This document shows positions 1 through 7,984 of a stretch of DNA of 42,850 nucleotides, piece after piece. The translations under genes and the position numbers were made by a program. The notes under the pieces were generated by a model that saw nothing but the letters and a program-made list of their open reading frames with translations, was not told the DNA's origin and did not search any database. Every line of letters starts with the position of its first letter. Position 1 is the first letter of the stretch. Source of the stretch: Bradyrhizobium sp. JYMT SZCCT0428 (lineage in GTDB: Bacteria > Pseudomonadota > Alphaproteobacteria > Rhizobiales > Xanthobacteraceae); the NCBI RefSeq assembly GCF_018131075.1, contig NZ_JAFCLS010000059.1, forward strand, positions 1-42,850, in the 5' to 3' direction.

Positions 1-96
1 GAATCGGAATTAAGAGAACGTGGAAGCGAGTAGGCGCAGCCTTCGTAGCGCGGGTCGGGATGCAGGGTTCGAAAGCAGTGGTACGCATGCGGCTTA

Positions 97-125
97 GATA
101 GGCGAGGGCGCCGAGAATGCGAATC
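97..125 (+). repeat. 29-nt direct repeat, copy 1
   Basis: This stretch recurs in the same orientation at 14804-14832, with about three mismatches clustered in the middle (the GGGCGCC versus GGGGCCA part). In both places a strong GC-rich hairpin follows (210-247 here, 14872-14898 there). The second copy begins at the stop codon of a gene; here no gene end is visible before it. It may be a shared 3'-untranslated module or a remnant of a duplication. The region 1-209 otherwise holds nothing I can assign. Confidence 0.5.
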
Positions 126-209
126 CGCAGTTATGCCGGTTCCTGCGTTCACAAGTGTACTGACGCTTGCTCGCTTCGAGGTCCATATTGGCGCGCGTTA
201 AGGTCAACA

Positions 210-247
210 CGGCTCCAGTCGCTTCCCCGCGCTGGAGCCGTTTTTTT
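210..247 (+). terminator. Rho-independent terminator
   Basis: A nine-base perfect stem (CGGCTCCAG, 210-218, with CTGGAGCCG, 232-240) closes a 13-base loop and is followed directly by seven T residues (241-247). This is a classical intrinsic terminator for a rightward transcript coming from 5' of position 200. No coding sequence supporting such a transcript is evident in the window, so it may end a gene lying before base 1 or a small RNA. Confidence 0.7.
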
Positions 248-396
248 AGCAAGCACCCTCGCCGAGCGGCATTTGTTTTTTGCCACCGCGATTGCCACCG
301 GACGGCTTAGTACAAGCAATAATTAGACGGTACTGCGAGTATGGCCGAAGGCTCTAAAGCTCAACAAAATCACACTGATTTAGACGTGTTGGGATT

Positions 397-462
397 GGTC
401 GGGATCGGTCAGGTAGAACTGCAAAACCGTGTACACCAGTTCAATTCTGGTCGTGGCCTCCA
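397..462 (+). pseudogene. tRNA-Cys-like remnant, D-arm deleted
   Basis: The 3' part from about 419 reads as a tRNA-Cys (GCA): anticodon loop CTGCAAA, then CCGTGTACACC, a perfect five-base T stem (ACCAG/CTGGT) around the loop TTCAATT, and an end in GGCCTCCA. The 5' heptamer GGTCGGG at 397-403 pairs with six of seven bases of the 3' acceptor strand. Only about 66 nt separate the ends, too few for a D arm, and the anticodon stem does not pair. I therefore read it as a decayed or element-borne tRNA-Cys fragment, possibly an old attachment site. The bases from 248 to 396 hold nothing else I recognise. Confidence 0.55.
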
Positions 463-471
463 TCCATATAT

Positions 472-732
472 TCAATGACTTAGGTCATTTCGCTCTCTCC
501 CAATATCGAACCATTTTTTAGGATCAGGGACCCTATGGGGCTCCGAGAGAAGCAACGTGCTAGCTACAATCCCGCAAGATCGTTTCAAATTGTCTTGAAT
601 TTGCGACCACTGATTACCATCTGCCCATGATGTCCAGCCGGGCATAAAAATAGGCCGAACCGATGCTTGGAACATCGGCCGGCCCTTAACTCCCGCGGGT
701 AGCAGGAATTGGTAGTATCGCTTGGACATCAT
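472..732 (-). CDS. Hypothetical protein, 86 aa
   Basis: A leftward frame starting from the ATG at 732 (MMSKRYYQFLLPAG). It is rich in Trp, Arg and Ser, has no signal peptide or transmembrane segment, and ends close to the tRNA-Cys-like remnant. It would be transcribed divergently from the Beta-family gene starting at 802. I do not recognise a family and see no strong ribosome binding site. It could be a small accessory protein of the same mobile segment or a chance frame. Confidence 0.3.
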   Translation of the reverse strand: MMSKRYYQFLLPAGVKGRPMFQASVRPIFMPGWTSWADGNQWSQIQDNLKRSCGIVASTLLLSEPHRVPDPKKWFDIGRERNDLSH

Positions 733-801
733 GTGGGTAAGTGCCCCCCGTCTGTCAACCAACGATTTTGCTGCCCGTCCATCACATGAGGACGAGCAAC
801 T

Positions 802-1796
802 ATGCATGCGAATTATACCTACCGGCCGCTTTTGCGGAGCAGGACCGGCGAAGCCATCGCCCTGAAGAACCTTACGCCGCCGGCGAAGTCACGCCTTTCT
901 CCGATCATCAGCTTGGTGGCGAAGCCGCCCGGCGGCTTCGCCGAAGACATTGCAGCGGCTTGGGGCGGCGGCCGAATGGCGCTGGACGGCGCCTATAACG
1001 TCTCGTTGAGCGGGTCGATTGCTTCGTTCAGCAACCACTTCGGCGCGATTGGCACCGGCGGTGTCCAACTCATTCCCTCGATAGAACTGGGCGAAACTGG
1101 CCAGTATCTGCATGCCGTGAAAACGCTCGTTGGCTCATTCGCACCGGGGCTAGTCCTGAAAGTGCGTTTAGAAGAATTGATCAACGCAACGGCATGGCCC
1201 GTGGATGGTCCACGAAGGACGTCGATTTGGTCGTAAATCTCAAAGAAGTGCAGGGTCTTGATCCCGGTTTACTTCACCCTGTGGTGGTGTCGGCCTTGAG
1301 CAAAAACATCGCCGCCGGCCAGTGGCGCTCGGTCACCCTCGCAGCATCTTCGGCGCCGAAGGACCACGGCGGCCTGCCGTCCGGCCGGTCAACGGTTCCC
1401 CGCCGATGCTGGCATGTGTGGAATACGGCGGCGAATGCAATGTCGTTTTCGCTCGATTTCGGAGATTACGCAGCGGGCACGCCGGACCTCACCGATCCCC
1501 CCGGCATGGCGATGACCAAGGCCACCGTCAGCGCGCGCTACGCCGTCGATGGCGAGTGGGTCGTTCTGAAGGGGAAGCCGACCAACGGGAAGACCGGCAT
1601 CACCATGCCGACGCAATACAAGGGTCATGCGGCTGCCTTGGTCGCTGAACCAAAGTTCGGCGGCTTGCCGGTCTGCTGGGGCGACGACAGGATACTGCAG
1701 ATCAACGCTGGTTCTGCGACGCCCGGAAACCGGACGACGTGGGCATCAATCGGCGCCAGCAGGCACCTGTCGCTGGTCGCCGCGAGACTGCCCTAA
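802..1796 (+). pseudogene. Beta-family (phage T4 beta-type) protein, frameshifted
   Basis: Two overlapping frames together give one protein of about 330 aa resembling the Beta protein family (PF14350 as I recall). Frame 1 (802 to about 1185) has the family N-terminus: YRPLLRSRTGEAIALKNL, then an SRLSPIISL strand and an IPSIELGE strand. The sequence continues in another frame from about 1188 with DVDLVVNLKEV, WRSVTLAASSAPKD, WHVWNTAA and a C-terminus (TTWASIGASRHLSLV) of the expected type. A single-base shift near 1180-1192 breaks the gene, unless it is a sequencing error. The family's biochemical role is not established; members often neighbour sce7726-type genes, and here one lies tail to tail, overlapping by about 50 bases. 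Confidence 0.75.
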
Positions 1797-2354
1797 CCAT
1801 CCCTGACGGGCCTTTAGCGCCTCGCGAACGTGCGCCGAAAGCGCACGTTCGCTTAGGCTTTGGGCAAGCGCGTCCTGAAGGAAGTCGGCAGATTTCGAGC
1901 GCATGCCTTTGGCGATCCCGATCTTTTCGAGGATCAGCAATTGTTCGGACTTCCAAAGCAGCCGGGCGATTTGCTTTTTATCGCGGTAGGGGTTTTCGAT
2001 CGCCGGTCTGACTTCGGTTAGCGATAAATGGCCATCATGGTGAACGGTGACGCTGGTTAACCCCCAGAAGGCCGAAATTAAAGGCTTGGCCTTGTGGATA
2101 TGCTTTTCTGCCGCGACCAGAGTGATGCGATCGAAGACTTGCTCGTAGAGTTCGGCTTGACCGTCCAGTCGCGACAGGGTGTCCCGCTCGCTTTTCAACT
2201 CAAAGCCGTGCATTTCGCCGTTGATCACTGCGATATCAATGCGCGCCGAGCCATTCCAAATGCCCATTTCTTCGACGATCCGCGTCGTCGGATCGTGAGA
2301 ATGCTCGTTTAGGAGCGCGCTCAGCACTATGCTTCTAACGTCGGGATCACGCAT
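1746..2354 (-). CDS. sce7726-family protein, PD-(D/E)xK-like
   Basis: A 202-aa leftward protein. The N-terminus (MRDPDVRSIVLSALL, then TRIVEE and ARIDIAVINGEMHGFELKSE) matches what I remember of sce7726-family proteins. Asp40 and the Glu52-Leu-Lys54 motif after it, plus Glu28/Glu29, form a D-x11-ExK arrangement typical of restriction-like nuclease folds, so a nuclease or nucleic-acid-binding role is plausible, though it is inference. DTLSRLDGQAELYEQVFDRITLV is the expected conserved follow-up. Its 3' end overlaps the end of the convergent Beta-family gene. The frame is intact and of normal family length, unlike its partner. Confidence 0.75.
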   Translation of the reverse strand: MRDPDVRSIVLSALLNEHSHDPTTRIVEEMGIWNGSARIDIAVINGEMHGFELKSERDTLSRLDGQAELYEQVFDRITLVAAEKHIHKAKPLISAFWGLTSVTVHHDGHLSLTEVRPAIENPYRDKKQIARLLWKSEQLLILEKIGIAKGMRSKSADFLQDALAQSLSERALSAHVREALKARQGWLGQSRGDQRQVPAGAD

Positions 2355-2610
2355 TGGCGGGACGCTAGCCTATTTCGTTTAAGAAATCTGCCCATCGCTG
2401 TCTCTGTCAGGTCGGTCATATCCCCCGACTTAGCACCGTCGTCCCCGGCGGCTGGCGCTGAACGCCGGCGCCGCGGGCTTTTCGTTATCGAGGTGCGCTT
2501 CGGCGCGGCGCGCCGCAGAACCGGTAATTCCAACCGGTGGGCGAGGGCTACGAGCACTATGTGATCCACCGCACAGATGCATTCGACACGGGCGGAATAT
2601 ATTGTGGCGC

Positions 2611-2823
2611 ATGAAAGCCCAATTCGTCAGGGAGACCGCGCACGACTTCGCAGAAGCGCTTCGGGTAAACCCCTCGGCTGCGCGGGACGTGCGCGAACTG
2701 ATCGCTGTGCTGAACCTCAGCTACGCCGACTTCGTTTCGGCGGAAGTACCCGCGGCTAACCTTCAAAAGATCACGCAATATCTAACGGGGCTCGACAGTG
2801 GGCAGCCCAACATCGGGCGATGA
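2611..2823 (+). CDS. Hypothetical protein, 70 aa
   Basis: A short frame from the ATG at 2611 (MKAQFVRETAHDFAEAL) with mostly helical, polar composition and no signal peptide or membrane segment. No family recognised. Its last 42 bases overlap tail to tail with the leftward gene at 2782-3033, so one of the two may be shorter than given. The stretch from 2355 to 2610 before it is GC-rich and shows no gene I can support. Confidence 0.35.
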   Translation: MKAQFVRETAHDFAEALRVNPSAARDVRELIAVLNLSYADFVSAEVPAANLQKITQYLTGLDSGQPNIGR

Positions 2824-3033
2824 TCGCAAAGCCCCAATGTGAAGCCCGACATTGGTCGACGACAACAGATCATCGAATTTGTCAGGCGGATATCGTTGTC
2901 CGGCGGTGTCCGTGATGTGCACTTCCCAACCGACGTCTAGCAGGCCGCGAGCTTTTGTAACGGCTACCAGCGGGTCTAACCGCATCGTCTGCGCGATATG
3001 CCCGTCCTTCGACGCGTGGATTGTGAAGGTCAT
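2782..3033 (-). CDS. Hypothetical protein, 83 aa
   Basis: A leftward frame starting MTFTIHASKDGHIAQTMRLDPLVAVTKAR, followed by GWEVHITDTAGQRYPPDKFDDLL. I remember small proteins of this layout (a beta-rich start, an 'AVAKAR' helix, then 'W-V-IT-G--F-P--FD-LL') as conserved hypotheticals in Bradyrhizobium. The final 25 residues (LHIGALRSS onward) look less typical and overlap the opposite gene. The function is unknown. It is soluble and has no Cys cluster. Confidence 0.55.
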   Translation of the reverse strand: MTFTIHASKDGHIAQTMRLDPLVAVTKARGLLDVGWEVHITDTAGQRYPPDKFDDLLSSTNVGLHIGALRSSPDVGLPTVEPR

Positions 3034-3139
3034 TTAAGCCTCACGCGTCGAGCAATTCGACAAGATAAACCTATCCCGCAGCGCAACGACCAGCAGTCGA
3101 TCGGCCTATGGTGCAGTGCAGACGCTGCCTGCCCGCGAA

Positions 3140-3330
3140 CAGTGGAAAAGCCGGCGGCGCGATCCGGGGTTTTCGATAATCACGATTTGAAGTCCAGCGT
3201 CGTGCGTCAGCGCCTCGATAATGCATTTTGCCCTATGCTTGGCTTCGTTGGTATCGACCTGTCTCTCTGGGTGGGCTTTTTGGCAATCGCAGATTGTGGA
3301 AGGGCGTGTACTTGATGCTGGTCGGCCATA
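3140..3330 (-). pseudogene. Possible remnant of a small hypothetical gene
   Basis: Read leftward, about 3330 to 3140 gives an open stretch including TICDCQKAHPERQVDTNEAKH and then RAKCIIEALTHDAGLQIVIIENPG, which has protein-like composition. No start codon lies in that frame; the nearest ATG (MADQHQ, around 3330) is in another frame, so a frameshift would be needed. I therefore list it as a possible broken gene. The rest of 3034-3487 holds nothing I can assign. Confidence 0.3.
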
Positions 3331-3487
3331 AATTCTCTCTCACGCAAAAACGTGCCCAGCGATCAGACGGGCAGCATGGCCGATCCGTTCACAGCCACGA
3401 CGCCCTGTAGGATTGGAGCGGACGACTATCTGACCCTAGGTCCGGCGGCGATCGCAACGCGCTAGACGCCGGCCGGGAGACCGATGC

Positions 3488-3820
3488 TCATGGCCTGATT
3501 TCTTCGACGTCTAACCGACGCGTGAATTTAACGAGCCGCATCGTTATATTGTTGGCCTTTGCGAGACCGCGCGCTGCGGGCATCATGCTTTCGAGCCTCG
3601 CGGCATCGGCCGCGATCAGCGGCGCATAGTCACCGGTGGTCAGCTTGGCCTGCGCCACGACTTCCCGGCCGGCGTCGTCGACGTATGTCACCAACCAGAG
3701 TTGGTCTAGTCGCTGGATGCCGTCGGGCGAGGTCATCTTGAAATCGACCTGACGTTGATCGCCTGAAGAACTTAGGAACGCGGCCGTCGTCAACATTGCG
3801 AGTTGCGGGATGATATTCAT
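3488..3820 (-). CDS. Hypothetical protein with possible signal peptide, 110 aa
   Basis: Starts MNIIPQLAMLTTAAFLSSSGDQ, a short hydrophobic N-terminus that could be a weak signal peptide, although it lacks basic residues before the core. The remainder (QVDFKMTSPDGIQRLDQLWLV, a YVDDAGREVVAQAKLTTGDY strand pair, and a helical AADAARLESMMPAARGLAK) looks like a genuine small domain. No motif is recognised. A purine-rich GAGAGGCAA sequence precedes the ATG. It stands alone; both neighbours point away or are broken. Confidence 0.5.
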   Translation of the reverse strand: MNIIPQLAMLTTAAFLSSSGDQRQVDFKMTSPDGIQRLDQLWLVTYVDDAGREVVAQAKLTTGDYAPLIAADAARLESMMPAARGLAKANNITMRLVKFTRRLDVEEIRP

Positions 3821-3965
3821 TGCGGTTGCCTCTCCGGAAGACGACGGCCAAGGCTAGCTTAGCGCGCTTCTTTTCCACAGCCACGAAGTCGAGTAGCGAG
3901 AGCCGCATTCGTCCCTACTAATAGAGCCGTTTGCCTAAGCTGTCGGGCCGCGCTTTGATGGCGGG

Positions 3966-4249
3966 ATGGCCCCGAAACATCATCCGACCCCGCTGTCTGG
4001 CGGCGACCGTAAGGCGCTCTCGAAAGAGTTGACCAAGGCGCGCGCGATGACCGGCATATTGGCGCGCCAGTCGGATGAGAAGCGCGCGGCCGGCGCCGCG
4101 CTGATCCGGGAAGCCGACTACCTCGCCTGCCAAGCTGAAACAAACGGATGTGGGCTGACGGCAGGCCGATCGACCCGTCGCCGACGGTCGATCAGGCGAT
4201 CAATGATGGTACACCCGTGGCGAAGCCCACCTACCGACATGGCTGCTAA
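3966..4249 (+). pseudogene. Small conserved hypothetical, frameshifted
   Basis: Begins MAPKHHPTPLSGGDRKALSKELTKARAMTG in frame and continues to ADYLACQAE around 4140. From about 4150 the plausible continuation lies in another frame: WADGRPIDPSPTVDQAINDG, then a short tail ending at the TAA at 4247. The 'GxPIDPSPT---A-N-G' motif is typical of small hypothetical proteins in Bradyrhizobium that usually continue into a Cys-bearing C-terminal domain, missing here. So it is both frameshifted (around 4130-4155) and truncated. Function unknown. Confidence 0.5.
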
Positions 4250-4372
4250 CGGAATGCCCGGAACCTGTGCTCCCGTGAAACCCCGGTTTTGACAAGCGAT
4301 GCTGCCTGTGGGAGCGTCAACGCTATTTCGCCTTTTAAATTAATTGGTTCGTCAATTTGACCAGGTGGTTTG

Positions 4373-7300
4373 ATGGCTTATCCAAATGCATTTCCAACTC
4401 TCACCGCAAAACCAATAGTTCTGACGGCCGGCTCGACTTATTCCTTTTCAGAATTGTTCACTTACACCTCAGCCGTTGGCAACACCGGTGATCCGATCGC
4501 ATATGTTGGTGCATACACAACTGGTAGTGGTAATTATACAATCACCGGCTATCACACGTATGACGGTTATTATGCCTATACTATTGAGGGAAATAATACC
4601 ACGTTTCGACCGGAATGGGGCTCTTTTTGGAGCGGGTCAATAACAGTCTCCAGCGGAGCGGTTGGCTCGATTTCTTTGGGTTTCAGTTACAGCCTTGGTT
4701 TCTTTAACAGCGATTACAACAACAGTCCTTGGCTTTACGCAGCGGGAGGGGGTGGCGGAAGCTGGTCGATTTCGGCGCCCTTCTTCACTACGAGTGCTGA
4801 CACAGTCAACTTTAACAATCTTGCTGCGACGCAGATCGCAGCTGCCACAACGAATTCAAATTCAATTTACAACGCCCTCGACGGCAACGACAACGTCGCC
4901 CTCCCAAACTCCACGACCATTCCTGGGGTGACTGGCGTTAGCTGGAATTTCAATACGCCCTTCAACGCCGGCGCCGGAAACGACACAGTTACTGGTGGCT
5001 TGGGCAACGACAATATCAACGGCGGGCTTGGGAACGACATCATCTACGCTGGCGGTGGAAATAATACCATCGACGGAGGTGGCGGCACAGATACGATCAT
5101 TCTAGACGGCAACGGTCATGACAGCATCGTTTTTAGTGCAAGCAATCAGGTCGTCAAGCTCCAACGCGGAACCGCGGGCCCGATCGTTGCAACGATCAAT
5201 GGCTTTGTGGCCGGTGACGAGATTGATTTTAGCAATAGAGCGAACCTCACGCTTTCGGCTGCATATGGCATCCCAGGCGAAGTCGACGTTTATTCGGGAA
5301 AGACGCTGGTCGCGACCCTCACGTTCAATGGTAGCGTGGACGTAGACGCTTTGCAGCCGGTAAGCGACGGGAACGGTGGCACGAGAATTATTGTCGATAC
5401 GACCAACGTCCCCCTGAATGATCCGCAGCCAGCCGGATATTCGATTAACTGGAGTTTTGTGCATTCCCACGAGGGCGGAAACCTGCTCACGCCTTACGTG
5501 CCATTGTCCAGTCCAGGCGTGGTCGCCGGTCGGTCCGGCATTACGTTGGGCATAGGCGTTGATCTAAGCAGCGGCATAATTTCTCAGAGTGACTTCGCTT
5601 CGTTGTTTCCCGATTACGCGAGCAACCCCAATCTAAAGTTTCTCTACGGCGCGACGAACGCTAGTACGAGCAAGTCAGCTGCTTTGGCCTATTTGGAGAC
5701 AGGAGAAGTCGAGAAGAAGTCTCGTATCGAGACGTCCATGTCGGTGAGCGTCACACAGTCGCAAGCCAACAAACTGACTGCTTTCGCAGAGAGTGAAACG
5801 CTAGCGGATTTGATCACTGCTTGGCAGGGGTCCTCGCTATGGGGTGGAACTGCAGTCGTTCCAATAAGCGCCTTGCCCGCCCAAGCGCAAACCGTTCTGG
5901 TGGACGTTGCATTTCAATACGGCCCAACAAATTTGCGAACAAAGACGCCCTCCTTTTGGCGTGACATGATTGAAGCCGCGAAGACGATCTCGGCTGCAGC
6001 GCCCAACGGGTCAGCCAGCGCGTGGACTACCGTGTATAGTGAGTTGACGCATTTCGGCGACGACTATGCCAGCCGGCGTCTCGACGAAGCCGCGCTTATC
6101 CTGCAGATACCTGGCATCACCATCACTGTTCCACTGCCTGCCATTATTGAGCCAAATCTTGTCGCATCGAACGTCTCGAGCTTCTCTTTCGCGATTGCGG
6201 ACGCAACCACCCAATATGCGTTCGATCCACTCGGTGACAGCGTTTATACGCTCAACGCGGAGCCTGGTTCGCCAGATTTCAGTTCGATCGAACTACCTGC
6301 TTCGAGCGCCGCCCAGTATTCTGTGATGTATCAAATTGCATCGACGTGGTCCGCCCCGCAGATCGCGCAGCCGCTTCAAACCATCAATCTGCCGGCGGGC
6401 GTTCGGGCTCTTCGAGTTACACTTCTCGACGCGAATGGGTTCACAGAAACTGATCCGGAGAGCTTTACTTTTTACACAACGTTCGCTTCAGCTGGAACGT
6501 TCTCGGGCGCAGTTACCTCGCAGGTCGCGGTGTCTCCGACCGCGACGTTCGGACAACTTCGCTTGGGCTCCGCCGGTGCCATCACGTTGTCCGGTGGCGC
6601 GTCCGCACTCTCCGGCATTGCTAGCGTCGTCGCCCAAAACAACAACATTGACCTAGGCGTAGCTACGTTCGGTGCGGATACTTGGAGTTTTCAAGGAAGT
6701 GTTTCCGGGGGACTGGATGGTATCGCGGTGAAAGTGACCGACGGGGGGAGTTCGACAACAACCGTCGGTCTAATTAACCTTCAGACACTGTCATTTGGTG
6801 CCAGTGGAGTGACCGCAAACTTCACCGGGGCAGGAATTGCTGGCACAAATTTCACGATCGATGGCGGAGGTTTTGGCAATGACCTTTTCGTTGTCACGGG
6901 AACGTCGATCAACCTGGCTGGCCGCGCCTTTGTGAATTGGACGGCGACCGACAGAGTTTACCTGATTGGCTCGGCATCATCCTCAAACTCGCTCGTCGCG
7001 GGCTCGACCAACACCTTGATAATTGGAGGTGCCTTGGCTGACGTCCTTAGCGGCGGAGGGGCCAGCGACAATATTTATGGTGGCGACGGCAACGACACCG
7101 CCAGCGGCGGCGGAGGTAACGACGTCCTTGTGGCGGGCAACGGAAACGACACCGGCGACGGCGGCGACGGCAACGATTACATTTATGCGGGTGGGGGCAT
7201 AGATGTGCTGACGGGCGGCGCTGGGCTCGACGTGCTGCTGGGTGAAGGCGGCAATGACAGCATCTATGGCGGGACCGGCTTCAATTACCTGTTCGGCGGC

Positions 7301-7900
7301 GACGGCAGCGACATTCTAGTTGGCTCAGGCGGCGCGGGACCGGGTGACGTCAATGTTATGCTCGGTGAAGCCGGCGCGGACGCGCTCTATGGCGGAGCCG
7401 GCACCAATTATCTCTACGGTGGCGCCGGCATCGACAATATGTTCGGCGGCTCGGGCCTGAACATCTTCATCTCGTCTGGTGAGACCGACGGCAACTTAAT
7501 CTACGGCGGTTCAGGCCAGAACTATGTCTATGGTTCCAATGGCGGCGATACCGTCACCGGTGGCGCGAGCGTTGACGTCTTCCTCATGGGAACGGGAGCG
7601 GACTTCATCACCGGCGGTGGTGGCGTCGATTACGCCTGGGGCGGCGGCGGCTCTGACACGTTCACAATCAACGATACCACGTCAGAGCTTATGGTGATCC
7701 AAGACTTCAACACCGGTGGCGTGAACGACGTGCTCAGCTTCGTCGGCACGTCCCTTCACTCCTTCGCTGACGTACAGGCCGCATCGTTCTATGCAGCGGG
7801 CATTAACACCACGATCATCATCGATGCTGGGGGGAACGCGGCGTGGCTTATCGGAAAAGCCCCGGGCGACCTCGACACGACTATGTTCAGGTTCGGCTAA
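4373..7900 (+). CDS. RTX protein with pesticin-like muramidase domain
   Basis: An 1175-aa protein; the ATG at 4373 follows AGGTGG at 4363-4368. Residues 1-190 are a Tyr/Thr/Ser-rich beta region. Residues about 195-250 hold a first block of RTX nonapeptides (GNDTVTGGLGNDNINGG), followed by a beta segment. Residues about 358-577 resemble the C-terminal muramidase of pesticin (T4-lysozyme fold): Glu367 in SHEGGN, Thr391 in GITLG and Asp397 in GVDL, with the E-T-D order and spacing I remember for pesticin's catalytic triad. Residues 580-890 are beta-rich, 890-1100 are RTX repeats, and the end resembles a type I secretion signal (FADVQAASFY, AWLIG, final MFRFG). There is no N-terminal signal peptide. 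Likely a calcium-binding secreted cell-wall hydrolase or bacteriocin. The C-terminal ~190 residues are nearly duplicated in the gene at 11345. No ABC exporter is nearby. Confidence 0.75.
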   Translation: MAYPNAFPTLTAKPIVLTAGSTYSFSELFTYTSAVGNTGDPIAYVGAYTTGSGNYTITGYHTYDGYYAYTIEGNNTTFRPEWGSFWSGSITVSSGAVGSISLGFSYSLGFFNSDYNNSPWLYAAGGGGGSWSISAPFFTTSADTVNFNNLAATQIAAATTNSNSIYNALDGNDNVALPNSTTIPGVTGVSWNFNTPFNAGAGNDTVTGGLGNDNINGGLGNDIIYAGGGNNTIDGGGGTDTIILDGNGHDSIVFSASNQVVKLQRGTAGPIVATINGFVAGDEIDFSNRANLTLSAAYGIPGEVDVYSGKTLVATLTFNGSVDVDALQPVSDGNGGTRIIVDTTNVPLNDPQPAGYSINWSFVHSHEGGNLLTPYVPLSSPGVVAGRSGITLGIGVDLSSGIISQSDFASLFPDYASNPNLKFLYGATNASTSKSAALAYLETGEVEKKSRIETSMSVSVTQSQANKLTAFAESETLADLITAWQGSSLWGGTAVVPISALPAQAQTVLVDVAFQYGPTNLRTKTPSFWRDMIEAAKTISAAAPNGSASAWTTVYSELTHFGDDYASRRLDEAALILQIPGITITVPLPAIIEPNLVASNVSSFSFAIADATTQYAFDPLGDSVYTLNAEPGSPDFSSIELPASSAAQYSVMYQIASTWSAPQIAQPLQTINLPAGVRALRVTLLDANGFTETDPESFTFYTTFASAGTFSGAVTSQVAVSPTATFGQLRLGSAGAITLSGGASALSGIASVVAQNNNIDLGVATFGADTWSFQGSVSGGLDGIAVKVTDGGSSTTTVGLINLQTLSFGASGVTANFTGAGIAGTNFTIDGGGFGNDLFVVTGTSINLAGRAFVNWTATDRVYLIGSASSSNSLVAGSTNTLIIGGALADVLSGGGASDNIYGGDGNDTASGGGGNDVLVAGNGNDTGDGGDGNDYIYAGGGIDVLTGGAGLDVLLGEGGNDSIYGGTGFNYLFGGDGSDILVGSGGAGPGDVNVMLGEAGADALYGGAGTNYLYGGAGIDNMFGGSGLNIFISSGETDGNLIYGGSGQNYVYGSNGGDTVTGGASVDVFLMGTGADFITGGGGVDYAWGGGGSDTFTINDTTSELMVIQDFNTGGVNDVLSFVGTSLHSFADVQAASFYAAGINTTIIIDAGGNAAWLIGKAPGDLDTTMFRFG

Positions 7901-7984
7901 AAAACGCGACGTTTTGCGTCATTCGTACGCGATTGCTCAGACATAAACTTCACCCGTGCAACTTGTTATCCATTGGGGAATGAA

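Noticed and set aside
7020..7670. CRISPR-like periodic repeats
   Set aside because: The periodicity is in frame, degenerate and encodes RTX nonapeptides; no conserved repeats with unique spacers and no cas genes.
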